From Streptomyces sp. NBRC 110028 (GTDB lineage: Bacteria; Actinomycetota; Actinomycetes; Streptomycetales; Streptomycetaceae), in NCBI RefSeq assembly GCF_001417735.1, contig NZ_BBUZ01000023.1, positions 148,077-212,076 of the forward strand: a DNA stretch of 64,000 nt. Direction: 5' to 3'. Made by a program: the position numbers and the translations under genes. This document shows positions 45,420 to 54,141 of the stretch, one piece after another. The notes beneath the pieces were generated by a model that worked only from the letters and a program-made list of their open reading frames with translations, did not search any database and was not told where the DNA came from. Position 1 is the first letter of the stretch. Each line of letters opens with the position of its first letter.

Positions 45420-47045
45420 ATGGACATGCGCATCCCCCACCCGCGGAGCCTGGCCGGCCAGCTCTTCGCGATGCAGGTCGTGCTCGTTGCCGCCCTGGTG
45501 GCGGGATGCGCCGTCTTCGCGTACATCACCGACCGCGACCAGGCCACGGCCGCCGCGCGCAGTCAGGCCACCGCCGCCGCCACCGCGGTCGCCGACTCCC
45601 CCTCGGTGGCCGACGCCGTACGGACCGACGACCCCAGCGCCCGGCTCCAGCCGTACGCGGAGAAGGTGCGCCGGGACACCGGCGTCACCTTCGTGACCAT
45701 CATGAACCCGCGTGGCATCCGTTGGACACACCCCGATCCGGACAGGATCGGGGAGCGCTACCTCGGCCACATCGAGCCCGCGCTGCGCGGCCGGATCTTC
45801 CCCGAGACCTACACCGGCACCCTCGGCTCATCGGTGCGGGTGATCGCCCCGGTGCGCGACCAGAGGGCCGGGGGCCGGATCACCGCGCTGGTCAGCGCCG
45901 GGATCACGGTGGAGACCATCAGCGCCCAGGTGCGGCGCCAGCTGCTGGCTCTGCTCGGCGTCGCGGCCGGCGCGCTCGCCATCGGGGGCCTGTGCGCGTA
46001 CGTCATCAACGCCCGGCTGCGCCGCCACACCCACGGCATGAACGCCACCGAGCTGAGCCGGATGCACGACTACCACGAGGCGGCGCTGCACGCGGTGCGC
46101 GAGGGGCTGCTGATGCTGGACGGGCAGCGGCGGATCGCGCTCATCAACGACGGCGGCCGGGAGCTGCTCGGGCTGCCCGACGACGTGGTCGGCGCCTACG
46201 TGTCCGAGCTGGGCCTGCCCGCCCCGCTCACCGGCGCCCTGCTGGCCACCGAGCCGCGCGTGGACGAGCTGCACCTCACCGCGGAGCGGGTCGTGGTGGT
46301 CAACACCTCCCCGGTGAGCAGCGGCGAACAGCGCGGCACGGTCGTCACGCTGCGCGACCACACCGAGCTGCAGGCGCTCTCCGGTGAGCTGGACTCCGTA
46401 CGCGGCTTCGCCGAGGCGCTGCGCTCCCAGGCCCACGAGGCCGCCAACCGGCTGCACGCCGTCGTCTCGCTGATCGAGCTGGGGAGGGAGGACGAGGCGG
46501 TGGAGTTCGCCACGGCCGAACTGGAGCTGGCCCAGGCGCTCACCGACCAGGTGGTGGCGGCCGTCGCCGAACCCGTGCTGGCGGCGCTGCTGCTGGGCAA
46601 GGCGGCCCAGGCCAGCGAGCGCGGTGTCGAACTCGTCCTCACCCCCGACAGCCGTATCGACGACGGGCTGCTGCCGCCCGGCCTGGCCGCCCGCGACCTG
46701 GTGACCATCGTCGGCAACCTCGTCGACAACGCGATCGACGCCGCCACCGAGGGCGTCGGCAGCGGCGCCGCCCGCAGCGCCCGCGTCACGGTCACCGTCC
46801 GCGCGGACGACGGCGAGCTGACCCTGCGCATCGCGGACACCGGCGCCGGTCTGGACCCGGCGGCGACCGAGGACGCCTTCCGCCGCGGCTGGTCCACCAA
46901 GTCGGCGGGCCGCGGTCTGGGGCTGGCCCTGGTCCAGCAGGCCGTACGCCGCAACGCGGGCACCGTGGACGTGGCCGGGGCGCCCGGCTCCGGCGCCGAG
47001 TTCACCGTCCGGCTGCCGCTCGCCACCGCTGCCCCCGCGCCGTGA
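45420..47045 (+). CDS. Sensor histidine kinase, CitA/DcuS (DpiB) type
   Basis: A 541-residue sensor kinase. A first membrane helix (about 13-32, MQVVLVAALVAGCAVFAYIT) is followed by an extracellular PAS-like/sCache domain (about 33-165), which in this family binds citrate or C4-dicarboxylates. A second helix (LLALLGVAAGALAIGGLCAYVI) leads to a cytosolic PAS domain and the kinase core. The phospho-acceptor is in RSQAHEAANRLHAV. The ATP-binding motifs are VGNLVDNAIDAA, IADTGAG and GRGLGLALV. The ATG at 45420 places the helix near the N-terminus; ATG at 45426 is equivalent. The response regulator gene follows. Confidence 0.92.
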   Translation: MDMRIPHPRSLAGQLFAMQVVLVAALVAGCAVFAYITDRDQATAAARSQATAAATAVADSPSVADAVRTDDPSARLQPYAEKVRRDTGVTFVTIMNPRGIRWTHPDPDRIGERYLGHIEPALRGRIFPETYTGTLGSSVRVIAPVRDQRAGGRITALVSAGITVETISAQVRRQLLALLGVAAGALAIGGLCAYVINARLRRHTHGMNATELSRMHDYHEAALHAVREGLLMLDGQRRIALINDGGRELLGLPDDVVGAYVSELGLPAPLTGALLATEPRVDELHLTAERVVVVNTSPVSSGEQRGTVVTLRDHTELQALSGELDSVRGFAEALRSQAHEAANRLHAVVSLIELGREDEAVEFATAELELAQALTDQVVAAVAEPVLAALLLGKAAQASERGVELVLTPDSRIDDGLLPPGLAARDLVTIVGNLVDNAIDAATEGVGSGAARSARVTVTVRADDGELTLRIADTGAGLDPAATEDAFRRGWSTKSAGRGLGLALVQQAVRRNAGTVDVAGAPGSGAEFTVRLPLATAAPAP

Positions 47046-47190
47046 ACCCGCGCGGGAGGTGCACCGACGGCCGCCCCCGGCGGATTCACCGGGCCCCGGC
47101 CCTGGCCACTCTTCATTACGCTCCGTAAATTGGAGCCCCGAGCTTTCCGCCTCCCCCTGACGTGTCCGTCCCCGAGAGGAATCCCGATCC

Positions 47191-47904
47191 ATGAGCCCGC
47201 CGCAGGCGAACTCGGCGACCCCGACCCCGGAGCCGATCCGGGTGCTGGTCGTCGAGGACGATCCCGTCGCGGCGGACGCGCACCGGATGTACGTCGAGCG
47301 CGTCCCCGGATTCGCCGTGGTCGGCACCGCGCGCACGGGCGGTGACGCCCAGCGGCTGCTGGAGCGGACACCCGCCGACCTCATCCTGCTCGACCTCTAC
47401 CTGCCCGACGGGCACGGTCTGCAGCTGGTGCGGGCGCTGCGGGCGGCCGGACACGCGGCGGACGTCATCGCCGTCACCTCGGCCCGGGACCTCGCCGTGG
47501 TCCGGGACGGGGTCTCGCTCGGGGTCGTCCAGTACGTGCTGAAACCGTTCACCTTCTCCACGCTCCGCGACCGGCTCCAGCGGTACGCCGAGTTCCGGTC
47601 GACCGCGGGCGAGGCCAGCGGGCAGGCCGAGGTGGACCGGGCGCTGGCCGCCCTGCGCGCACCGCAGCCCGCCTCGATGCCCAAGGGGCTCACCCAGGCC
47701 ACCCTGCAGGCGGTCACCGAGGCGCTGCGCGGCGCCGAGGACGGGGTCTCGGCGGCGGCGACGGCGGAGGCCGTGGGGATCTCACGGATCACCGCGCGCC
47801 GCTATCTGGAGCACCTGGTGGACGCGGGCCGCGCCGCCCGTACGCCGCATTACGGGCAGGTAGGGCGCCCGGAGCTGGTCTATCGCTGGCTCAGCGAGCA
47901 CTGA
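47191..47904 (+). CDS. Response regulator, CitB/DpiA/DcuR type
   Basis: A 237-residue regulator. The receiver domain (about 17-135) has the acidic pair in LVVEDD, the phosphorylated Asp in LILLDLYLPDGHG and the Lys in YVLKPFTF. The C-terminal part (about 165-237) is the helix-turn-helix of the CitT/DcuR group (EAVGISRITARRYLEHLVDAG). It has its own leader of 145 bases after the kinase gene but is on the same strand, so co-transcription is likely. It should be phosphorylated by the kinase when dicarboxylate is present and then activate dctA. Confidence 0.92.
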   Translation: MSPPQANSATPTPEPIRVLVVEDDPVAADAHRMYVERVPGFAVVGTARTGGDAQRLLERTPADLILLDLYLPDGHGLQLVRALRAAGHAADVIAVTSARDLAVVRDGVSLGVVQYVLKPFTFSTLRDRLQRYAEFRSTAGEASGQAEVDRALAALRAPQPASMPKGLTQATLQAVTEALRGAEDGVSAAATAEAVGISRITARRYLEHLVDAGRAARTPHYGQVGRPELVYRWLSEH

Positions 47905-47924
47905 CGGACCCTTCGGGCGACCAT

Positions 47925-47939
47925 TAGGAAAGTTTCCTA
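47925..47939. promoter_or_regulatory. TAGGAAA-G-TTTCCTA inverted repeat before the chitinase gene
   Basis: Perfect 7-base arms around a single G lie 69 bases upstream of the GH18 start codon. As I recall, similar TTAGGAAA/TTTCCTAA repeats precede secreted hydrolase genes in Streptomyces and resemble sites of ROK-family regulators. No regulator gene is adjacent. Confidence 0.55.
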
Positions 47940-48007
47940 TCCCACCTCTTGTCGTGGCCATGGCGCCTCGCTACGTTCAGCCGCACATCCCCCAGGAGGA
48001 CGCCACC

Positions 48008-49021
48008 ATGCAGATGTTCCCGCGCCACCACAGACGCGCTCTGGCCGCCGCGGCCACCGGACTGACCGCCGTGATCGCCGCGGGCGCGGCCGCCACCGCC
48101 CAGGCCACGCCCCCGTCGCCGCACACGGCGGCCGCCGCCACCGGCCAGACCGGCCCGTACCTCTACCTCGGCTGGGGCAGTCCGCCCAAGGCCACGGACG
48201 TGATGTCGGCGACCGGCACCCGGCAGTTCACGATGGCGTTCATGCTCTCCGACGGCGGCTGCGCCCCCAAGTGGGACGGCTCCCGCGCCCTCACCGGGGG
48301 CACCGACCAGTCGACCATCAACGCCATCCGCGCTGCCGGTGGCGAGGTCACGGTCTCCTTCGGCGGCTGGAGCGGCAACAAGCTCGGTGAGAAGTGTTCG
48401 TCCGCCTCCGCGCTCGCCACCGCGTATCAGAAGGTCATCGACGCGTACCGGCTCAAGGCGATCGACATCGACATAGAGTCGACCGAGTTCGAGAACGCGA
48501 CGGTCCGGCAGCGGGTGATCGACGCGCTGAAGACCGTCAAGCAGAAGAACAGCGGCATCAAGGTCTACGTCACCTTCGGCACCACCACGACCGGGCCCGA
48601 CGCCAACGGCACGGACCTGGTCAAGCGCGGCGCCAGGGCCGGGGTCGACGTGGACGGCTGGACGGTCATGCCGTTCGACTTCGGGCAGGGCTCCGTCGAC
48701 ATGGCGGCGGCCACCAAGTCGGCGGTCGACGGCCTGAAGAACACCGTCGCGAGCGCGTACGGTCTCTCCTCGGACGCCGCCTACCGCAAGGTCGGCTTCT
48801 CCTCGATGAACGGCAAGACGGACGTCGCGGGCGAGATGGTGACCCTGGCCGGCTTCAACTCGATGCTCTCGTACGCGAAGAGCCACCACCTGGCCCGGGT
48901 CAGCTTCTGGTCCCTCAACCGCGACCGCACGTGCGGCTCCGGCACGGACGCGGACGCGTGCAGCGGCATCAACCAGGGCACGTACGACTTCACCAGGGCC
49001 CTCGCGGGCTACGCGGGCTGA
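48008..49021 (+). CDS. Secreted GH18 chitinase
   Basis: A 337-residue exported glycoside hydrolase family 18 enzyme without accessory binding modules. The signal peptide ends near AQAT (about 33). The barrel begins YLYLGWGSPP. TVSFGGWSG is the conserved strand 3, and KAIDIDIESTEFEN carries a DxxDxDxE-like motif with the catalytic Glu. The chitin substrate should bind by substrate-assisted catalysis, as in other GH18 enzymes. The ATG at 48008 follows CAGGAGG; another ATG two codons later is possible. It is a single gene with the palindrome at 47925 as likely operator. Confidence 0.88.
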   Translation: MQMFPRHHRRALAAAATGLTAVIAAGAAATAQATPPSPHTAAAATGQTGPYLYLGWGSPPKATDVMSATGTRQFTMAFMLSDGGCAPKWDGSRALTGGTDQSTINAIRAAGGEVTVSFGGWSGNKLGEKCSSASALATAYQKVIDAYRLKAIDIDIESTEFENATVRQRVIDALKTVKQKNSGIKVYVTFGTTTTGPDANGTDLVKRGARAGVDVDGWTVMPFDFGQGSVDMAAATKSAVDGLKNTVASAYGLSSDAAYRKVGFSSMNGKTDVAGEMVTLAGFNSMLSYAKSHHLARVSFWSLNRDRTCGSGTDADACSGINQGTYDFTRALAGYAG

Positions 49022-49154
49022 ACCCTCCTTCGTACGAACCGCGTTCGAGCGCCCGGCGGGCCAACCACGACCCCGTGTACGGGGATTGACCTTGCGTTGA
49101 CGGCGACCTTACGGTCGGCCCGCAGCCCACAGAGGCCAGCAAGGAGGTCGTGCC

Positions 49155-50522
49155 GTGCGCCCCGCACCCGCCACACTGATCCTCACCGCCGCCGCCCTCG
49201 TCGCCACCGCCGGGCTCACCGCCTGCGGTGGCGGCTCGGGCAGCGACCCGGACACCGTCAAGGTCGCGTACAACCGCAGCACCGACAACAAGATCCGCTT
49301 CAAGGACCACCACCTCGCCGAGGTGAAGAAGCAGTTCGAGAAGGCGAACCCCGGCAAGAAGGTCAAGCTGATCCCCATCCAGGCGCAGGACAACGACTAC
49401 GCCACCAAGGTCCAGCAGATGATGCGCTCCCCGAAGACCGCCCCCGACCTGGTCTACGAGGACACCTTCCGGATCAACGCCGACATCAAGGCGGGCTATC
49501 TGCGCCCGCTGGACGACTATCTGGCCAAGTGGAAGGACTGGGACCAGTTCGTCGACACGGCGAAGACGGCGGCCAGGGCCGAGGACGGCAAGACGTACGG
49601 CGTCCCCGACGGCACCGACACCCGCGGGCTGTGGTTCAACAAGGAGATCTTCGCGAAGGCCGGGCTGCCCGCCGACTGGGCGCCGAAGAACTGGGACGAC
49701 ATCCTGGGGGCCGCGCGCGCCATCAAGAAGAAGGTCCCCGGCGTCACCCCGCTCAACGTGTACACCGGCAAGGCCCCGGGCGAGACCTCCGTCATGCAGG
49801 GCTTCGAGATGCTGCTGTACGGCACCGGCAAGGCGGGCGGCGAACCGCTCTACAACCCCGAGACGAAGAAGTGGGTCACCGGCGGCCAGGGCTTCCGGGA
49901 CTCCCTGGCGTTCCTGAAGACCGTGTACGACGAGAAGCTCGGCCCCGACATCTCCGACGCCCTCGACCCCAACGTCGGCACCACCGTCTACAGCGAATGG
50001 CTCCCCGAGGGCAAACTCGCCATCGCCCTCGACGGCTCCTGGCTCGGCCAGAACTGGCTGAAGACCGGCGGCAAGCCCTGGCCCGAGTGGTCGAAGACCC
50101 TCGGCCAGGCCCCCATGCCCACGCAACACGGCCAGGCGCCCGGCAAGGTCAGCATGTCCGGCGGCTGGACCTGGGCGATCAGCGCCAAGTCCAAGAACCC
50201 CGATCTGGCCTGGAAGTTCATCGAGCGGTTCCAGACCAAGGAGAACGCGGTCCGGTGGGACATCGTCAACGCCCAGATCGCCGTCCGCGAGGACGTCGCG
50301 AAGGACCCCGCATACCTCTCCTCCATGCCCGGCATCCGCTTCTTCACCGGCCTGGTGAAGAACACCCACTACCGCCCGGCGCTCCCCGTCTACCCGCAGG
50401 TCTCCTCGGCCATCGGCGAGGCCATGGAGGCGGCGACCACGGGTGACGCCTCGCCGAGCGGCGCGGCGAAGCGTTACGACGAGCAGCTGAAGTCCGTCAC
50501 CGACGGCGCCGTGGGCCGATGA
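49155..50522 (+). CDS. Sugar ABC transporter solute-binding lipoprotein
   Basis: A 455-residue family-1 extracellular binding protein. The lipobox is LTAC (C24), then a Gly/Ser spacer. The mature domain has YNRSTDNKIRFKDHHLAEVK, LVYEDTFRINADIKAG, GLWFNKEIFAKAGLP and GGWTWAISAKSKNPDLAW, typical of oligosaccharide-binding proteins. The GTG at 49155 follows AGGAGG. The permease gene overlaps its stop (ATGA). The sugar bound is unknown; the neighbouring chitinase gene makes a chitooligosaccharide possible but this is only suggestive. Confidence 0.92.
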   Translation: MRPAPATLILTAAALVATAGLTACGGGSGSDPDTVKVAYNRSTDNKIRFKDHHLAEVKKQFEKANPGKKVKLIPIQAQDNDYATKVQQMMRSPKTAPDLVYEDTFRINADIKAGYLRPLDDYLAKWKDWDQFVDTAKTAARAEDGKTYGVPDGTDTRGLWFNKEIFAKAGLPADWAPKNWDDILGAARAIKKKVPGVTPLNVYTGKAPGETSVMQGFEMLLYGTGKAGGEPLYNPETKKWVTGGQGFRDSLAFLKTVYDEKLGPDISDALDPNVGTTVYSEWLPEGKLAIALDGSWLGQNWLKTGGKPWPEWSKTLGQAPMPTQHGQAPGKVSMSGGWTWAISAKSKNPDLAWKFIERFQTKENAVRWDIVNAQIAVREDVAKDPAYLSSMPGIRFFTGLVKNTHYRPALPVYPQVSSAIGEAMEAATTGDASPSGAAKRYDEQLKSVTDGAVGR

Positions 50523-51421
50523 CCAGCGCGGCCGAAGCCTCTGCGGCGGTCTCCCCCGTACGCCGCCGGGGCCGCCCGCTGCGCTGGCTCCCCCTCGCCC
50601 CCGCCACCGTCCTGCTGCTGCTCTTCCTCGGCGGGCCGATCGCCTACTGCTGCTACATCGCCTTCACCGACATGCAGCTCACCGGCACGTCCTCCACGGA
50701 CTTCACCGGCCTCGCCAACTTCCGCCGCGCCTTCGGGGACGACGACTTCCGCAACGCGGTCGTCCTCACCCTCGTCTTCACGGTCGTCTCGTCCCTCCTC
50801 GGCCAGAACACCCTGGGCCTGGCCCTGGCCACCCTGATGCGGCGCGCCTCCAAGCCGGTGCGCACCCTGACCGGGTCGGTCGTGGTCGCGGCCTGGGTCC
50901 TCCCCGAGATCGTCGCGGGCTTCCTGCTGTACGCGTTCTTCCGCCGCGAGGGCACGCTCAACGCCGTCCTGGACGGGCTGGGGCTGCCGTCCCAGAACTG
51001 GCTGTACACCCTGCCCATCCTCGCCGTGTCGTTCGCCAACGTCTGGCGCGGTACGGCGTTCTCGATGCTCGTCTACTCCGCCGCCCTGTCGGAGATCCCC
51101 CAGGAGATCACCGAGGCGGCGGAGGTCGACGGCGCGGGCGGCCTCCGCCGCTTCTGGCATGTGACCCTGCCGATGATCCGCCGCTCCATCGGCACCAATC
51201 TGATGCTGAACACCCTGCAGACGCTGTCGGTGTTCGGCCTCATCTGGGCCATGACCCGCGGCGGTCCCGGCAACCGCAGCCAGACGCTTCCGGTGTTCAT
51301 GTACGACCAGGCGTTCAACAAGTCCCTGATCGGCTACGGCACGGCGGTGGCACTGTTGCTGCTGCTGGTGGGGGCGGCGTTCTCGGTGGTGTATCTGCGG
51401 TTGATGCGCGAGGAGGTCTGA
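50519..51421 (+). CDS. Sugar ABC transporter permease, MalF type
   Basis: A 300-residue permease with six predicted helices (first ATVLLLLFLGGPIAYCCYIAF). The EAA coupling loop is EITEAAEVDGAGGLRRFWHVTLP. It starts within the binding-protein stop codon. Such importers normally need a second, MalG-type permease encoded next in the operon, but none follows here. The sequence downstream belongs to genes on the other strand. Either the permease works as a homodimer, the partner is elsewhere, or the operon has been truncated. Confidence 0.92.
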   Translation: MTSAAEASAAVSPVRRRGRPLRWLPLAPATVLLLLFLGGPIAYCCYIAFTDMQLTGTSSTDFTGLANFRRAFGDDDFRNAVVLTLVFTVVSSLLGQNTLGLALATLMRRASKPVRTLTGSVVVAAWVLPEIVAGFLLYAFFRREGTLNAVLDGLGLPSQNWLYTLPILAVSFANVWRGTAFSMLVYSAALSEIPQEITEAAEVDGAGGLRRFWHVTLPMIRRSIGTNLMLNTLQTLSVFGLIWAMTRGGPGNRSQTLPVFMYDQAFNKSLIGYGTAVALLLLLVGAAFSVVYLRLMREEV

Positions 51422-51554
51422 GGTCCGCCGTCGTGATGGCGGTGCCTGTCGTGCGTACGCCGAGGCCGGAGCCGGGGGCCGCGAGCGCGGCCCCCGTCAG
51501 CGCCGCCGAGACCAGCAGGGTGCACAGCGCGGCCGTGGAGGTCTTCGACGGCAT
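51315..51554 (-). pseudogene. Truncated secreted protein gene
   Basis: The frame starts five bases after the stop of the CU044_5270 gene and begins with a clear signal peptide (MPSKTSTAALCTLLVSAALT, then GAALAAPG). Only about 45 residues look coding, and the rest runs antisense through the end of the permease gene. The position suggests a third gene of the sigma-factor operon whose 3' part was lost at a junction near 51421. It could also be a chance frame. Confidence 0.4.
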
Positions 51555-51559
51555 GCGTC

Positions 51560-52627
51560 TCAGCCCTCCCGCGAGGGCATCCGCTTGTTGCCGTCGACGA
51601 CCGCGCGCTGGGTGATGGCGCTGGTGAAGGTCACGGTGCCGACCTTGAACACCCCGCTCGTGTCGGGCTTGACCTGGACATTACGCTCCCCCAGGAACTC
51701 CAGGCTCTTCTTGTCGAAGATCCACTCGGTGCGCTGGCCGTCCTGTTCGTTCAGCCGCGCCACCGCGACCCCGTGCCGGCCGGTGGCGTCGACCGCGTCG
51801 TCCACCGTGACGACCCCGGGGATCTTCGCCGCGGCCTGGTAGATGGCCGCGGTGAGCTTCGCGGGCGGGTAGCTCTCGGTCAGCAGATCGCCGAGGGCGA
51901 CGAAGGCCGCCTGATCGCGGGGGACCTCCTTGTCCCGGATCTTGTCGGCGTCCTGGCTGATCTTCTTCAGCAGTGCGTCGGCGTCGGTGGGCAGCTTGAC
52001 GAGGTTGTCGTACGCCGAACTGACCGGGTGCTCACCGGCCAGGGTGATGCCCTGATCGCCGGTCTCGCCCGCCTCGATCAGCCAGCCGTCCTTCCCGTCG
52101 AGGGACTGCCACACCTGACGGTCGTGCAGCTCCTGGCTGACCACCGTGGTCTTGTCGTCCACCGTCTTGGGGTAGGTGCTGGCCACCTTCGAGGCGATGT
52201 AGAGGAACTGGCCGTCGCGCACCGTGGGCCCGGAGGCATCGGCGGCGGCCAGCGAGATGCGGCCCAGCAGCCGGGCGGCGCCCTTCGCGTCGGCGGTGCC
52301 GACCGGCGTGGTCAGCGCGGGTCCGGTGGCCAGGGGCGTCGTACCGTCCCCGCCGTCGTCCCCGTACAGGGCTACGCCGCCCACGATCGCCCCGGCGAGG
52401 GCGCAGGCCGCGACGGGCAGCAGGATCCTCCGGCGCAGGAACGGACCGCGCTGCCGCGCGGGGGCGGCGGGTGCGGTGGTGTCGCGGATGTCGTCATGGA
52501 TCTGGGCCATCAGGCGCTCCTTGTGCGACGCATGGCGGCCCGCCGGCAGATCCCGCTCCTCGGTGTCCCGAAGCTCTCGGGTCTCCGGCCACTCAGCCGG
52601 GTGCGGCTGGGAGGGGCTGGCGTTCAT
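51560..52627 (-). CDS. CU044_5270-family membrane protein (probable anti-sigma partner)
   Basis: A 355-residue protein. A hydrophilic cytosolic N-terminus (about 75 residues), a single membrane helix (ILLPVAACALAGAIVGGVALY) and a large extracellular domain follow in order. The CU044_5270 family is always found beside ECF sigma factors in actinobacteria and is thought to hold or modulate them. No zinc-binding HxxxCxxC motif is visible, so it is not a classical ZAS anti-sigma. Its ATG lies within the sigma-factor stop (ATGA), so the pair are translationally coupled. Confidence 0.85.
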   Translation of the reverse strand: MNASPSQPHPAEWPETRELRDTEERDLPAGRHASHKERLMAQIHDDIRDTTAPAAPARQRGPFLRRRILLPVAACALAGAIVGGVALYGDDGGDGTTPLATGPALTTPVGTADAKGAARLLGRISLAAADASGPTVRDGQFLYIASKVASTYPKTVDDKTTVVSQELHDRQVWQSLDGKDGWLIEAGETGDQGITLAGEHPVSSAYDNLVKLPTDADALLKKISQDADKIRDKEVPRDQAAFVALGDLLTESYPPAKLTAAIYQAAAKIPGVVTVDDAVDATGRHGVAVARLNEQDGQRTEWIFDKKSLEFLGERNVQVKPDTSGVFKVGTVTFTSAITQRAVVDGNKRMPSREG

Positions 52628-53268
52628 CGGTTTCCTTCCTCTGCGGACCGGATCGCGTAGCCGCGATCACCTGTTATCTGCCGGGTGGGGGAGGCGAGTT
52701 CCCGTTTTTTCCCGATGAGTTCGGCATCAGCGAGTTTGCGCAGCTTGGTGCGGGCCCGGGACAGCCTGGAGCGGACGGTTCCGATGGGGATGGCGAGGGT
52801 GCGGGCGACATCGGCGTACTCCATGCCCTCCCACAGGCACAGCACCAGCACCTCGCGCTCGGCCCGCTTCAGCGAGCCGAGCGCGGTCAGCGTGGCGTTG
52901 ATCCGCCGCCGGTCGTCCACCCGGCCCGCCGTCTCCTCGGCGTGATCGGGAATCCGCTGGGCCTCGGGCCCCGCCTCGGCGGCAGCGGCGGCCGCGGCCC
53001 GGTAGCGCCGGTTGCCGCGACAGTGCGAGCGGGCCACGTTGGTGGCGATCCCCAGCAGCCAGGGCCGCAGCGAACCCCCGTCGGCCTCGACCGACGCATG
53101 GCGCCGCCACGCCTCCAGAAACGTCGCCGACATGACGTCCTCGGCCACGGACCAGTCGGCGGTCAGCCGGAAGGCGTGGTTGTACACCGCGCGCGCGTGA
53201 GTGTCGAACAACTCCGCGAAGGCGTCGGGATCCCCGGCCCGCACCCGGGTTCGCATATCTGTGGTCAC
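52624..53268 (-). CDS. ECF RNA polymerase sigma factor
   Basis: A 214-residue sigma-70 family protein of the SigE-like ECF type. Region 2 is DAFAELFDTHARAVYNHAFR and SVAEDVMSATFLEAWRR. Region 4 is SLKRAEREVLVLCLWEGMEY and then TLAIPIGTVRSRLSRARTKLR, the recognition helix. The C-terminal 30 residues extend beyond the core. The GTG at 53268 or the ATG four codons later could start it. It probably responds to an external signal through the downstream CU044_5270 protein. Its target promoters are unknown. Confidence 0.92.
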   Translation of the reverse strand: MTTDMRTRVRAGDPDAFAELFDTHARAVYNHAFRLTADWSVAEDVMSATFLEAWRRHASVEADGGSLRPWLLGIATNVARSHCRGNRRYRAAAAAAAEAGPEAQRIPDHAEETAGRVDDRRRINATLTALGSLKRAEREVLVLCLWEGMEYADVARTLAIPIGTVRSRLSRARTKLRKLADAELIGKKRELASPTRQITGDRGYAIRSAEEGNR

Positions 53269-53475
53269 GCCTTCAACTGCCCTCCGGGGACGAGTGAGTT
53301 CCAGTGACGAGCGTCACAGGTGCCACGCCGGGTGCGGAATCAGCGGGTCCGGCCGAGGGTCGGCTCGGAGCGATGCGGGGCCGTCACCGCGTACTTCCCT
53401 ACCGGCCGTCGCCCGGCGCCACAGGAGGGCGCCGCCGGAGACCTCGATGCGCTGGGCGGCGACCCAGCGAACTGA

Positions 53476-53494
53476 AACTGCTATGGTTGCAGTT
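53476..53494. promoter_or_regulatory. AACTGC-N7-GCAGTT operator before the Rrf2 gene
   Basis: A perfect 6-base inverted repeat lies six bases upstream of the Rrf2 start codon. A related repeat sits between this gene and the amidohydrolase (54005-54029). It is a likely autoregulatory site. Confidence 0.65.
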
Positions 53495-53499
53495 AATCG

Positions 53500-53964
53500 A
53501 TGGACAGCGAGGAGCAGGAGATGGCGGGGCTCAGCGGTAGGAGCGCGGTCGCGATTCACGCGCTCACCATGCTGGCCAACCGGCGTGGGGGCTCGCTGAC
53601 TTCCGCCGAGATCGCGGAAAGCCTTGAGAGCAATCCGGTCCTCGTACGGCGCGTTCTCGGCCGCCTGCGGGACGCCGATCTGGTGTGGTCCACCGAGGGT
53701 CGAGCGGGGGGCTGGTCCCTCGCCCGCGCCCCGCGGGACATCACGCTCTACGACGCGTACGCGGCCGTCGAGGACGGACAGGTCTTCTCGCGGCACGCCC
53801 ATCCGCCCAGTGGCGCGTGCGAGATCGGACGCAGCATCGGCGACCTGCTCGACGTCGAGTTCCGGAACGCGGAACGAGCCCTGGAGGAGCGACTCGGCAG
53901 GACGACGATCGCCGGCCTGCTGGGGCGGGTGCTGGCCTCCGGCAGCGAACCGAGGGATCACTGA
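53500..53964 (+). CDS. Rrf2-family transcriptional regulator
   Basis: A 154-residue Rrf2 regulator. The winged helix covers about 8-75 (SGRSAVAIHALTMLANRRGG, ESLESNPVLVRRVLGRLRDA, STEGRAGGWSLAR). Only one cysteine is present (SGACEIGRS), so the three-Cys iron-sulphur cluster of IscR/NsrR is absent. This matches the YwnA subgroup that senses other signals. The ATG at 53500 or 53521 may start it. Operator-like repeats before and after the gene suggest control of itself and of the downstream amidohydrolase. Confidence 0.9.
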   Translation: MDSEEQEMAGLSGRSAVAIHALTMLANRRGGSLTSAEIAESLESNPVLVRRVLGRLRDADLVWSTEGRAGGWSLARAPRDITLYDAYAAVEDGQVFSRHAHPPSGACEIGRSIGDLLDVEFRNAERALEERLGRTTIAGLLGRVLASGSEPRDH

Positions 53965-54004
53965 TCAAGCACACAGACGCACCCCGCACCATGACGCATG
54001 ACTT

Positions 54005-54029
54005 AACTGTAACCGCAGTAGTCACAGTT
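54005..54029. promoter_or_regulatory. AACTGT-N13-ACAGTT repeat before the amidohydrolase gene
   Basis: Perfect 6-base arms occur, and the left half AACTGTAACCGCAG resembles the complement of the operator at 53476-53494 (AACTGCAACCATAG). It lies 113 bases upstream of the amidohydrolase start and may be a second Rrf2 site. Confidence 0.55.
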
Positions 54030-54141
54030 TTCCGGTTGGCGCTCCGGGCTCCTCCCAGCTCCCGATGTCAGCGGCTCCACCGTCCATCCGCGTGCACCAC
54101 GGCCCGGAACACCCACTCAGAACACACCAGGAGTAAGAGCA

